A stretch of DNA of 42,118 nucleotides from Chloroflexota bacterium (GTDB lineage Bacteria > Chloroflexota > Limnocylindria > Limnocylindrales > CSP1-4): positions 1 through 42,118 of the forward strand of contig SCUO01000065.1 in NCBI GenBank assembly GCA_004297395.1, read 5' to 3'. The translations under genes were made by a program, and so were the position numbers. The notes under the pieces were generated by a model, which was not told where the DNA came from, searched no databases, and worked only from the letters and a program-made list of their open reading frames with translations. Below are positions 22,508-30,479 of this stretch, piece by piece. The stretch's first letter is position 1, and each line of letters opens with the position of its first letter.

Positions 22508-22605
22508 GTACGGACCGTCCATACCGTACCGACCAACTGACCGTCCGGGTCTCGGGGCCCGGTCAGCAGCCACCTGGAGCCGCGTCCACCGGGCGCGGCT
22601 CCCAG
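22508..22605. terminator. hairpins after module 3
   Basis: GTACGG (22508-22513) pairs with CCGTAC (22524-22529) directly after the stop. A second stem GGAGCCGCG/CGCGGCTCC (22576-22584, 22594-22602) closely resembles the third hairpin after module 2, including the trailing GATTCC. No T-tract follows. Confidence 0.45.
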
Positions 22606-22665
22606 ATTCCGGGATGGACCCCGGCTCGCCGACCGGCCGGCGACGCGGTCCGCGACGCGGGTCGC

Positions 22666-23484
22666 TCAGCCGAGGCGGTAGGCCTCGGGGCGCCGGTTGG
22701 CGAGGGCCGGGATCTGTCGCCTGACGGCGGCCACCCGATCGGTGTCGATGACGGCGTGGACGATCGATTCGCGATCGGGCGCCTGGGCGACCACGATCCC
22801 CCACGGGTCGATGACCATCGATCGCCCGAAGGCAGGCTGGCCGGGTGGGCCGCCGATCTGCGACGGCGCGATGACCCACGCCCCGTTCTCGATCGCCCGG
22901 GCCCGCAGCAGCACTTCCCAGTGGTCACGGCCGGTCCGCTCGGTGAAGTTCGAGGGGACCGCGAGGACCTCGGCGCCGGCCAGGGTGAGCGTCCGATAGA
23001 GCTCAGGAAATCGCAGGTCGTAGCAGATCGTCAGGCCGAGGCCGACGCCCTCGACGTCAGCCACGACGACCTCGTCGCCGGGCGCCACCCTGGCGCTCTC
23101 GAGATCGACCGGCCCGTCGTCGACCGAGACATCGAAGAGGTGGAGCTTCCGGTATCGCGCCCGGATCGTCCCATCGGGACCGAGGAGGACGGAGGTGTTG
23201 TGAGGCTGGGCGGGATCGCCCGACGTCTCGGCGAGGCTGCCGGCGAGGATCCAGCAGGCGTGGCGCTTCGCCACCGCCGCGAAGGCGTCACTGAATGGTC
23301 CGGGGATCGGTCGGGCCGACGAGCGGAAGCCGTCGTCGGAGCCGCGGAACTGGAGGTACTCGGGCAGCGCAACGAGCCGGGCGCCGGCCTCGGCGGCCGC
23401 ATCGGCGAGCGCGACGGCGCGGGCGACATTCGCCGCCGGGTCCGATCCGGCATCGGTCTGGACGAGGGCGACCCTGAGCTCCAC
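22666..23484 (-). CDS. carbon-nitrogen hydrolase (nitrilase superfamily, Nit1/Nit2-like)
   Basis: About 272 residues with the nitrilase-family triad: Glu in LVALPEYLQF, Lys in RYRKLHLFDV, and Cys in LTICYDLRFPELYR. Motifs VPSNFTERTGRDHWEVLLRARAIEN and FGRSMVIDPWG match the Nit subgroup that acts as omega-amidase or deaminated-glutathione amidase, cleaving an amide to acid and ammonia. The exact substrate is not set by sequence. The GTG at 23484 (VELRVALVQ) is preferred because TACCAT lies 7 nt upstream. The ATG at 23493 overlaps that box and would add three residues. Confidence 0.9.
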   Translation of the reverse strand: MELRVALVQTDAGSDPAANVARAVALADAAAEAGARLVALPEYLQFRGSDDGFRSSARPIPGPFSDAFAAVAKRHACWILAGSLAETSGDPAQPHNTSVLLGPDGTIRARYRKLHLFDVSVDDGPVDLESARVAPGDEVVVADVEGVGLGLTICYDLRFPELYRTLTLAGAEVLAVPSNFTERTGRDHWEVLLRARAIENGAWVIAPSQIGGPPGQPAFGRSMVIDPWGIVVAQAPDRESIVHAVIDTDRVAAVRRQIPALANRRPEAYRLG

Positions 23485-23491
23485 GCAGGGC

Positions 23492-23497
23492 ATGGTA
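23492..23497 (-). promoter_or_regulatory. -10 hexamer of a probable leaderless nitrilase-family transcript
   Basis: TACCAT on the minus strand ends 7 nt before the GTG at 23484, repeating the arrangement seen at several other genes of this window. Confidence 0.4.
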
Positions 23498-23534
23498 GCG
23501 AGCCCGAGGGCGAGCCCGTCCGTGGGCGCCGGTC

Positions 23535-23981
23535 CTAGTCGGGAAGGTCGCCCTCCGGCACCGGGTCGCCCGATTCCTCGAGGAGCGTCACCTGGCCGTC
23601 GGCCGTCACCTCGAATGTCCAGACGTGGCGATTGATGCAGCCCGCCGGGCAGTCGCCCCAGCCAACCGTCAGGCTGACCCGATAGGCACCGTCGGCGAGC
23701 GCCTCAGCCTCCCACCACTTCGACGCCCCGATGACGTCGGCGGTGAGGGCGACCGCACCGTCGAAGCGGGGGTCCGTGGCGATGACCAGCGCCGCGGCGT
23801 CGGCCGGGCTGGCGACGGTTGCCGCGATCGGGGTCGGGCCGGGGGTGGTGGGGGTCGGGCTCGGGACGGCAGCGGTCGGCGTCGGCGCCTGGCTCGGGGA
23901 GCCCGAAGCTCCCGCGCCGGAGCAGCCGGCGGCGCCGATGGAGATGGCGGCGAGGATCGCGAGGGCGAGTTGGGTCTTCAT
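23535..23981 (-). CDS. small lipoprotein of unknown function
   Basis: A 148-residue protein with a lipoprotein signal: basic MKTQ, a hydrophobic run, then lipobox IGAAGC with Cys20. A Ser/Pro/Thr-rich spacer (about residues 22-55) leads to a small domain with Trp-Trp, a Cys pair in WGDCPAGCINRH and a final acidic tail. It is expected to be attached to the outside of the membrane. No family is recognised. It is followed downstream by the nitrilase-family gene on the same strand with a 50-bp gap. Confidence 0.75.
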   Translation of the reverse strand: MKTQLALAILAAISIGAAGCSGAGASGSPSQAPTPTAAVPSPTPTTPGPTPIAATVASPADAAALVIATDPRFDGAVALTADVIGASKWWEAEALADGAYRVSLTVGWGDCPAGCINRHVWTFEVTADGQVTLLEESGDPVPEGDLPD

Positions 23982-24062
23982 GGCGCCACGACGGTAGCGC
24001 GCCGGCGGATGTTCCGCGTCGGCTGAGGGTTCCGCGCCTGCTCGCGCCCAATGTTGGCGGGG

Positions 24063-24449
24063 TCAGCCGCCGATCGAAGCGGTGACGGGCGATCGCCGGA
24101 CCTCGAAGTGGGCGACGTGGGCAAGGGCCTCGTCCACCGTCTTGTGGACGTCCACCGTCGCCTGGGGGTAGCCGGCGCCGCGGAGAAGGAGCTGCAGGTG
24201 GGCGGCCGCGGTGGTCGAGTCGATGTCGACGCTGCCGTGGCGGATGGTGTCCCAGGCGCGATCCACCGCCTCCCGGAATGGAACGTCATCCCAGTCGAGG
24301 ATCTTGAGCTCCACGCGGTGCTCCAGCACGCCGACACCTCCAGCGTCACCGTACCCCTCGAGCGTTGCGGTGACGACGGCCCTCTCGCCCGACGCCCGGG
24401 GGCCGACCGGCCCCCTCCGTCCGCCAGACGGCCCCTCGCTCAAGGGCAC
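24063..24449 (-). CDS. hypothetical protein
   Basis: A frame of 128 codons from a GTG at 24449; the first 25 residues are low-complexity and the true start may be further in. The rest looks like a soluble alpha/beta domain (HRVELKILDWDDVPFREAVDRA, VDIDSTTAAAHLQLLL, VDVHKTVDEALAHVAHFEVRR). No motif is recognised. Coding bias and the lack of a better frame on the other strand support it as a gene. Confidence 0.5.
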   Translation of the reverse strand: MPLSEGPSGGRRGPVGPRASGERAVVTATLEGYGDAGGVGVLEHRVELKILDWDDVPFREAVDRAWDTIRHGSVDIDSTTAAAHLQLLLRGAGYPQATVDVHKTVDEALAHVAHFEVRRSPVTASIGG

Positions 24450-24558
24450 CCGGTGTTGGGTGGCGTCGCGACCGAGCCAAGTCCCGTGACCGCTCGCGTC
24501 CGCCGGGCCGCTCGCGTCGGGCCGTTCGGGCGGTTCGGGCCGCTCGGCCCGGCGCAGG

Positions 24559-24564
24559 TACGAT
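24559..24564 (+). promoter_or_regulatory. -10 hexamer of a probable leaderless MFS transcript
   Basis: TACGAT ends 7 nt before an in-frame GTG at 24572. It overlaps the upstream ATG at 24563, making that ATG an unlikely start. Confidence 0.4.
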
Positions 24565-24571
24565 GGCCGCC

Positions 24572-25942
24572 GTGTCGATGTCCGCTCCCCTGCCGGCCGC
24601 CCGGCGGGTCACCCGGCTCTCATTGCCGCTCCTCGGCGCGTTCGTCGTGGGCGCCATCGCCTACGGCGGCCTCTACACCTTCCCGGCTCTGTCCGTGGCC
24701 TTCGCCGATGAGTTCGGGATCAGCCGGACCGTCGCGGTCACCCCCTGGACGATGTTCCTCATCGTGACTGCCGTCGCGAGCCCCCTCCTGGGGCGGGCAT
24801 ATGACGAGTTCGCCGACCGCGACCTCCTGACCGCGTCGATGGTCCTGATCGCCGCCGGCTGGCTGGCCGTCTATCTCGCCCCGGACATCTCGCTGGTCAT
24901 CCTCGCCTTCGCGGCATTCCATGCCGTGGGCCTCCAGCTCGCCTTCATCGGGACATCCACCGCGATTGCCCGGCGCTACGCCGGCGTCTCGGGCATGGCC
25001 CTCGGCATCGCATATGCCGGCCCGGGCATCGGCGTGGCCGTTGCCCTGCCCGTTGCGGCCGGCCTGATCGAAACCGCGGGCTGGCGGTCGGCGTCGCTGG
25101 CCTTCCTCGGTGCGTCGCTCGCCGGCGTCGTGTTCGTCTGGCTCATGACGAGCGGCCCGGCGATCGTCGTCCCGGTGCGAGGGATCGGCGGCCGGACCCG
25201 GGCCAAGGAGACGGAGCTCTCGGCGCTGGCCACGGGCCTCCATGAGACGTCGGCGCCGGGGGCGGTCTCGGCCGCGTTCGAGCCGCTGCCGGCGGGCAGC
25301 GGCGGCGCCCCGGGCGGCCGGGCGGGCATTCGCCGGACGCTCCGGACACGTCGCTTCTGGGCGCTCTTCGCCGGGGCCGCCGCGATCGGGGCGTTCGACG
25401 AGGGCGTCCTCCAGGCGTTCGTGCCACACGCCGTCGGGACGGGCTTCGGCGCCGACTTCGCCGCCAGTGCCCTCGGCGCCCAGGCGCTCGCCTACGTCGC
25501 GGGGCAGGTGATCGGCGGGTCGCTCTCGGATCGTCTCGGCCGGCGCGTCGTCGGCGTCGTGGCCGCGGCGGTCATCGCCGGCGGCGTGCTCCTGGCCTTC
25601 GGCGCGTCGGCGGCCGCACCGGCCGTGGCCCTGGCCGGGATCGTCCTCCACGGGATTGGCAGCGGCGCCACGATCGCCGTCCGGTCGGCGGCCTTCTCCG
25701 ACGTCTTCGGCGGCCCCAGCTTCGGCACGATCTTCGGGCTCCTGGCGGTCGCCTACCCGATCGGAGGAGCCCTGGCGGTGTATGCGGGAGCGCTGGCCTC
25801 GGACCAGCTTGGGACGTACGCTCCGCTGGTGGTCCTCGTCCTCGTCGCCCTGGTCGGCTGGTCGGCAGCCCTGTGGCTCGCCGGACCGCACCGGCGCGAG
25901 CTCGCCCGGCGCCGGTCGGTCGCCGGTCCGGAGCCGTCTTGA
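24572..25942 (+). CDS. major facilitator transporter, probable partner of the RraA-family enzyme
   Basis: About 456 residues with 12 hydrophobic segments in two halves around a long polar loop (about residues 205-250). GRAYDEFADRDLLT and GGSLSDRLGRRVVGV are the MFS loop motifs of the two halves. TPWTMFLIVTAVASPLLGR and YAGVSGMALGIAYAGPGIG resemble monocarboxylate/oxalate-type MFS carriers. The stop overlaps the ATG of the RraA-family gene by one base, so import of that enzyme's substrate (an organic acid) is a reasonable guess. The GTG at 24572 is chosen from the TACGAT box; ATG 24578 and ATG 24563 are alternatives. Confidence 0.82.
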   Translation: MSMSAPLPAARRVTRLSLPLLGAFVVGAIAYGGLYTFPALSVAFADEFGISRTVAVTPWTMFLIVTAVASPLLGRAYDEFADRDLLTASMVLIAAGWLAVYLAPDISLVILAFAAFHAVGLQLAFIGTSTAIARRYAGVSGMALGIAYAGPGIGVAVALPVAAGLIETAGWRSASLAFLGASLAGVVFVWLMTSGPAIVVPVRGIGGRTRAKETELSALATGLHETSAPGAVSAAFEPLPAGSGGAPGGRAGIRRTLRTRRFWALFAGAAAIGAFDEGVLQAFVPHAVGTGFGADFAASALGAQALAYVAGQVIGGSLSDRLGRRVVGVVAAAVIAGGVLLAFGASAAAPAVALAGIVLHGIGSGATIAVRSAAFSDVFGGPSFGTIFGLLAVAYPIGGALAVYAGALASDQLGTYAPLVVLVLVALVGWSAALWLAGPHRRELARRRSVAGPEPS

Positions 25943-26631
25943 TGGCCACGAACCCGGTTCCGCCGGCCGCCGCCGTGGCCGACGCGCTCGTTCGGCTCGG
26001 GCGTGTCCCGCGGGTCGGGCCGAGCGCCGTGCACCGGTTGGTGAATGGCGCCCCGGTGGCCGGCCCGGCAGTCCCGTGCCGCCACAGCGGCAGCGTCGAC
26101 GTCTTCCTCGAGGCCATCGATCGGGCAGCGCCGGGCGACGTCCTCGTGATCGACAACGCCGGCCGCCTCAACGAGGGCTGCATCGGCGACCTGACCGTGG
26201 CCGAGGCGGCCGCGGTCGGGATCGCGGCGATGATCGTCGACGGCTGCCATCGCGACAGCGCCGAGCTCCGCCGGATCGGCCTGCCCATCTGGAGCCGGGG
26301 CTCCGTGCCGGTGGGTCCGCTGGGTGGGCGATCCGGGCCGGCGGATCGACTCGCCCGTGCCCGGATCGGCGATGTCGTCGTCACGCCCGACGACATCGTG
26401 GTCGCCGACGACGACGGGATCCTCTTCCTGGCGGCCGCCGAGGCCGACGAGGCGTTCCGGATCGCGGCCGAGATCGTCGCCGCCGAGCGGGGCCAGGCCG
26501 AGCGGCTCGCGGCCGGCTCCTCGCTCCGGGAGCAGCTGGGGTTCGATGTCTATCGCCAGCGCCAGGCGTCCGATCCGACGTACGACTTCCGGCGCCACCT
26601 CCGGGAATCCGGCGGGGCCATCGAGACCTGA
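25942..26631 (+). CDS. RraA-family protein (HMG/CHA-aldolase-like)
   Basis: A 229-residue member of the RraA/dimethylmenaquinone-methyltransferase-like fold. GDVLVIDNAGRLNEGCIGD, VDGCHRDSAELRRIGLPIWSRG and VVADDDGILFL match the Arg-Asp and Asp-Asp-Gly motifs that hold substrate and metal in 4-hydroxy-4-methyl-2-oxoglutarate / 4-carboxy-4-hydroxy-2-oxoadipate aldolases. These cleave oxo acids to pyruvate plus a second product. An RNase E inhibitor role is less likely outside proteobacteria. The ATG overlaps the transporter stop (TGATG), implying co-translation. Confidence 0.8.
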   Translation: MATNPVPPAAAVADALVRLGRVPRVGPSAVHRLVNGAPVAGPAVPCRHSGSVDVFLEAIDRAAPGDVLVIDNAGRLNEGCIGDLTVAEAAAVGIAAMIVDGCHRDSAELRRIGLPIWSRGSVPVGPLGGRSGPADRLARARIGDVVVTPDDIVVADDDGILFLAAAEADEAFRIAAEIVAAERGQAERLAAGSSLREQLGFDVYRQRQASDPTYDFRRHLRESGGAIET

Positions 26632-26680
26632 CGACGGCGGCGCCACGGCCGGGCCGGCCGGGCCAGCCGGGTCTGAGGCC

Positions 26681-27295
26681 TCAGACCGCCAGCGAGCCCC
26701 CGGCGAGGCCCAGCTCCCGCTCCGCCACGAGCGCCGACCAGGCCACCATGTCCGACCGGCTGATGACGGTCCCGTGGGCCACGACCTGGAGGGCCAGCCC
26801 GTCGATGACCGAGATGATCCGCCAGGCCGCGGCCGCCGGGTCGGGGCAGTGGAATCGGCCGGCCGCGACGCCCTCGCGGACGATGCCCTCGACCAGGCCC
26901 TGCCAGGCGAGGTTGAGGCGCTGCGAGGTGGCGCGCAGGGCGGGCCGCCGGGCGGCCTCGGCCCAGGCATCCAGCCAGAGCTGGAAGGCCCAGTCGGCGT
27001 CCGCCGGGGCGTAGGCGCGGAAGAACGCCGTGAGCGCTGCCTCGGGCCCGCCGGCCCCGGCGGCTGCCGCGACCGCATCCGCCGTCCGCCGCAGGTCGTC
27101 GGCAGCGACCCGCTCGAAGGCCGCCGCGAGGACGTCATCCATCGACGCAAAGTAGTGATGGACAAGCCCGCTCGAGCTGCCCATCTCCTCGGCCACGTCC
27201 CGGACCGTCGTCGCTGCGAGGCCCTTCCGGCGGGCGACGGCCAGCGCTGCGTCGAGGATCGCCGCACGCCGTCGATCGGCCGTCATGCGGGCCAT
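26681..27295 (-). CDS. TetR-family regulator
   Basis: A 204-residue regulator. The N-terminal helix-turn-helix reads RRAAILDAALAVARRKGLAATTVRDVAEEMGSS, GLVHHYFASMDDVL. The C-terminal domain (about residues 75-195) resembles the BetI-type ligand-binding fold. The ATG is preceded by GAGGAGGG 5-6 nt upstream. It is divergent from the GcvT-like gene across 158 bp, so it probably regulates that gene and itself. The inducer is unknown; an N-methylated amine would fit the neighbours. Confidence 0.88.
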   Translation of the reverse strand: MARMTADRRRAAILDAALAVARRKGLAATTVRDVAEEMGSSSGLVHHYFASMDDVLAAAFERVAADDLRRTADAVAAAAGAGGPEAALTAFFRAYAPADADWAFQLWLDAWAEAARRPALRATSQRLNLAWQGLVEGIVREGVAAGRFHCPDPAAAAWRIISVIDGLALQVVAHGTVISRSDMVAWSALVAERELGLAGGSLAV

Positions 27296-27360
27296 GGGAC
27301 CCTCCTCGCCGGCCGCTTGGCGCGCCTCGATCGGGACATGGCGCGCACTCTAGGACGCTC

Positions 27361-27390
27361 TTGCGCACGTGTCCAACAAGCGGCTAGGAT
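27361..27390 (+). promoter_or_regulatory. promoter of the GcvT-like gene
   Basis: TTGCGC (27361-27366) and TAGGAT (27385-27390) are separated by 18 bp. The start codon is about 60 nt downstream, so this message has a leader. The site lies between the divergent TetR and GcvT-like genes. Confidence 0.45.
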
Positions 27391-27453
27391 GGCCGCCTCG
27401 GGCAGCCTTCCCCGGCCCATCGGCCGGTCCCGGGACAGCGAGGGGCGCGCTGC

Positions 27454-28653
27454 ATGATCCGGACGACGCCGTTCCACGAGCGCACGGCTGCGCTCAACGA
27501 GACGGGCATCTGGGAGCACTGGTCCAACCACCTCGTCGCGTCGCGCTACCAGATGTCGGAGAAGTTCGAGTACTTCGCCATCCGGAACACGGCCGGCCTG
27601 TTCGACACGTCGCCCCTGTACAAGTACCGGATCCACGGCCCCGCCGCCGAGCGCTTCCTGGCCGGGGTCCTGGCCCGCGACATCCGGACCTGCCCGGTCG
27701 GCCGGGGCCAGTACACGGCCTGGTGCGACGACCGCGGCTTCGTCGTCGAGGACGGGGTCATCCTCCACGTCGCGCCGGACGAGTACCTGCTGACGGCCGC
27801 CGAGCCGAACCTGGCGTACTTCCAGGCCCTCATCGACGGCCTCGATGTCGCCGTGGACGACGTCTCCGCCGACTGGGGCGTGCTCGCCGTCCAGGGTCCC
27901 AGGTCGCGCGAGCTCCTCGCCGCGCTGGCCCCCGAGGTCGCTCGCCTCGCGTACTTCGACGTCATCGCCACGAAGATCGCGAAGGTCCCCGTTCACGTCT
28001 CGCGGACCGGCTACACCGGCGACCTGGGCTTCGAGATCTGGGTTCCGGCCGCCGACGCCCTCGCGGTCTGGGACGCCGTGTGGGGGGTGAGCCGTGGCCG
28101 GGGCGTGATCCCCTTCGGGATGACGGCCCTGTACATGGCCAGGATCGAGGCCGGGCTCGTCCTCCTCGACGTCGACTTCAACTCGAGCCGCTTCGCCTGG
28201 ACGGACGCGGACCGGACGACCCCGATCGAGCTCGGCCTGGGCTGGATGTTCCGGGACATCGGGGCCGACGACCGGACGTTCCTCGGTCACGAGGCGATCC
28301 GGCGCGAGATCGCCACGACGAGCTCTCGCTGGCGGCTGTCGGGGCTGATCCTCGACTGGCAGGACTACGACCGGATCTTCGATGCCGCCGGGCTCATCCC
28401 GCCCAAGGACCACACGCCGGTCCAGGACGAGTACTACGTCTACGACGACGAGCTCAACCAGCTCGGCTACGCCACGAGCCAGATGTACTCGCCGATCCTG
28501 CAGCGCCACATCGCCCTGGCCCGGGTGCCGCTCGACCGGACCGCACCCGGCTCCCGGGTCAAGCTGGAGCTCGGTGTCAGTCACCGCTACGAGTATTTCG
28601 ACGCGCACGTCGCGCGGCTGCCCCTCTTCAACCCCGAGCGAAGGACCGCCTGA
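27454..28653 (+). CDS. GcvT-like aminomethyltransferase
   Basis: A 399-residue member of the glycine-cleavage T / dimethylglycine dehydrogenase C-terminal family, which transfers a one-carbon unit to tetrahydrofolate. Visible motifs are NTAGLFDTSPLYKYRIHGPAA, WGVLAVQGPRSRELL, VSRTGYTGDLGFEIWVP and GMTALYMARIEAGLVLLD. It is longer than GcvT, and no glycine-cleavage P or H gene is near. The partners are flavoproteins, so N-demethylation is more likely than glycine cleavage. The stop is 1 nt before the next ATG. Confidence 0.85.
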   Translation: MIRTTPFHERTAALNETGIWEHWSNHLVASRYQMSEKFEYFAIRNTAGLFDTSPLYKYRIHGPAAERFLAGVLARDIRTCPVGRGQYTAWCDDRGFVVEDGVILHVAPDEYLLTAAEPNLAYFQALIDGLDVAVDDVSADWGVLAVQGPRSRELLAALAPEVARLAYFDVIATKIAKVPVHVSRTGYTGDLGFEIWVPAADALAVWDAVWGVSRGRGVIPFGMTALYMARIEAGLVLLDVDFNSSRFAWTDADRTTPIELGLGWMFRDIGADDRTFLGHEAIRREIATTSSRWRLSGLILDWQDYDRIFDAAGLIPPKDHTPVQDEYYVYDDELNQLGYATSQMYSPILQRHIALARVPLDRTAPGSRVKLELGVSHRYEYFDAHVARLPLFNPERRTA

Positions 28654-28654
28654 C

Positions 28655-30430
28655 ATGCCGAAGTCGACCGCCCCCGCCACCAAGCGCGCGACATCGAAGT
28701 CGGTCGGCGCGAAGGCCGCACCAAAGGCCTCGGCCACCCGAGGCGCCGCGGCCAGGCCCGCCGGGTCGAAGCGCGACGGCGCCGCGGATCACGCCTGGGA
28801 CGCGATCGTCATCGGCGGCGGGCACAACGGCCTGACGAACGCCGCGTACCTGGCGAAGGCGGGCCTGCGGACCCTCGTCCTCGAGCGCCGCCACCTCGTC
28901 GGGGGCGCGGCGATCACCGAGGAGCTGCGGCCGGGCTACTGGTTCACGACGTTCTCCTATGCCCTTAGCCTGCTTCGGCCGGACATCATCCACGAGCTCG
29001 AGCTCACGAGGCACGGCTTCATGCCGATCCTCATGCCGACGACCTTCTGCCCGATGGAGAACGGCGACTACCTGCTGCTGGGCCAGGACCACGGCGAGAA
29101 CCACCGGGAGATCGCCCGGCACTCGAGGCACGATGCCGATGCCTACGACGCCTTCAACCACGACGTCCTCAAGGTCTGCCAGGCGATCAAGCCCCTCCTC
29201 GATGCCGCCCCGCCCGACATCTTCAGCGACGACCCCGAGGAGCTGGTGGCCCTGGCGATGCTCGGGTCGCGCTTCCGGCGGCTCGACAGGAAGGTCCTCC
29301 ACGACGCCGTCCGGCTCCTGACCGGCTCGGCCGCCGACTTCCTGGACGACTACTTCGAATCCGACATCCTCAAGGGCTACATCGCCTCCTCGAGCATCAT
29401 CGGGACGAAGGTCGGGCCGTATTCACAGGGTTCCGGGCTGGTGCTCCTGTATCACCTGATGGGCGAGCACGACGGCGAATTCGGGGCGTGGGCCTTCCAC
29501 AAGCGCGGCAACGGCGGCTTCACCCAGCTGCTGGCCAAGGCGGCCGAGTCGTTCGGGGTCGAGATCCGCCTCGAATCGCCGGTCGAATCGGTCATCACCA
29601 GCGGCGGCCGGGCGACCGGCGTGGCCCTGGCCGACGGCCGCGAGTTCCACGCCCCGATCGTCGTCTCGGCTCTCGACCCGCGCCGGACGTTCCTCGAGCT
29701 GGTAGATCCCCGCCAGCTGCCGACCGACCTCGTCGACGCGATCACCCGGTTCCGCTTCCAGGGCACCTCGGCCAAGGTCAACTTCGCCCTCGACGGCGTG
29801 CCCCGCTACCCGGCCCTCGGCGACCGGACCGACCAGTACCGCGGCTTCACCAACATCGGGCCGTCGATGGAGTACCTGGAGCGGGCCTTCGATGATGCCA
29901 AGTACGGGGCCTTCAGCACGCGGCCCTACCTAGACTGCGCGATCCAGTCGCAGGTCGACCCGGACATGGCCCCGCCCGGCAAGGCGGTCATGAGCTGCTT
30001 CGTCCAGTACGCCCCGTACCACCTTCGCGAGAGCGACTGGGACACCCAGCGCCAGCCGCTCGGCGATACCGTCCAGGCGACCCTCGAATCGTTCTTTCCG
30101 GGCTTCGGCGATCTCGTCCTCCAGCGCGAGGTCCAGACGCCCCTCGATATCGAGCGGACCGTGGGCCTCAGCGAGGGCAACATCTTCGCCGGCGAGTTCC
30201 TGGCGCCCCAGATGTACTTCTTCCGGCCCGCGCCCGGCTGGTCGCAGTACCGGACGCCGATCGAGGGCTACTACCAGTGCGGCTCGGGGACCCACCCCGG
30301 CGGCTGCGTGATGGGAGCGCCGGGCAAGCTGGCCGCCGAGCGGATCATCCGCGACCGCGGTCGAGCGGTCGCGCCGGACCGCGCGAACGCGGTCGCGCGG
30401 GACCGCCAGGGGGCGGTGGCGCGGGCGTGA
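28655..30430 (+). CDS. phytoene-dehydrogenase-like flavoprotein (PYROXD2-like)
   Basis: A 591-residue FAD-dependent oxidoreductase. A Lys/Ala-rich N-terminal extension of about 45 residues precedes the dinucleotide-binding motif IVIGGGHNGLTNAAYLAKAG and VLERRHLVGGAA. The C-terminal FAD motif is YQCGSGTHPGGCVMGAPGKLAA. These are typical of the NAD(P)/FAD proteins related to carotenoid desaturases and PYROXD2. No carotenoid genes are near, so a desaturase role is not supported. The last 25 residues are a run of Arg-Asp-Arg / Ala-Val repeats. It starts 1 nt after the GcvT-like stop, in the same operon. Confidence 0.87.
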   Translation: MPKSTAPATKRATSKSVGAKAAPKASATRGAAARPAGSKRDGAADHAWDAIVIGGGHNGLTNAAYLAKAGLRTLVLERRHLVGGAAITEELRPGYWFTTFSYALSLLRPDIIHELELTRHGFMPILMPTTFCPMENGDYLLLGQDHGENHREIARHSRHDADAYDAFNHDVLKVCQAIKPLLDAAPPDIFSDDPEELVALAMLGSRFRRLDRKVLHDAVRLLTGSAADFLDDYFESDILKGYIASSSIIGTKVGPYSQGSGLVLLYHLMGEHDGEFGAWAFHKRGNGGFTQLLAKAAESFGVEIRLESPVESVITSGGRATGVALADGREFHAPIVVSALDPRRTFLELVDPRQLPTDLVDAITRFRFQGTSAKVNFALDGVPRYPALGDRTDQYRGFTNIGPSMEYLERAFDDAKYGAFSTRPYLDCAIQSQVDPDMAPPGKAVMSCFVQYAPYHLRESDWDTQRQPLGDTVQATLESFFPGFGDLVLQREVQTPLDIERTVGLSEGNIFAGEFLAPQMYFFRPAPGWSQYRTPIEGYYQCGSGTHPGGCVMGAPGKLAAERIIRDRGRAVAPDRANAVARDRQGAVARA

Positions 30431-30479
30431 CGCGGGCCGGGTGCTCGGCCGCACGAGGGACGCCGCCAGGGCCCGTGGG

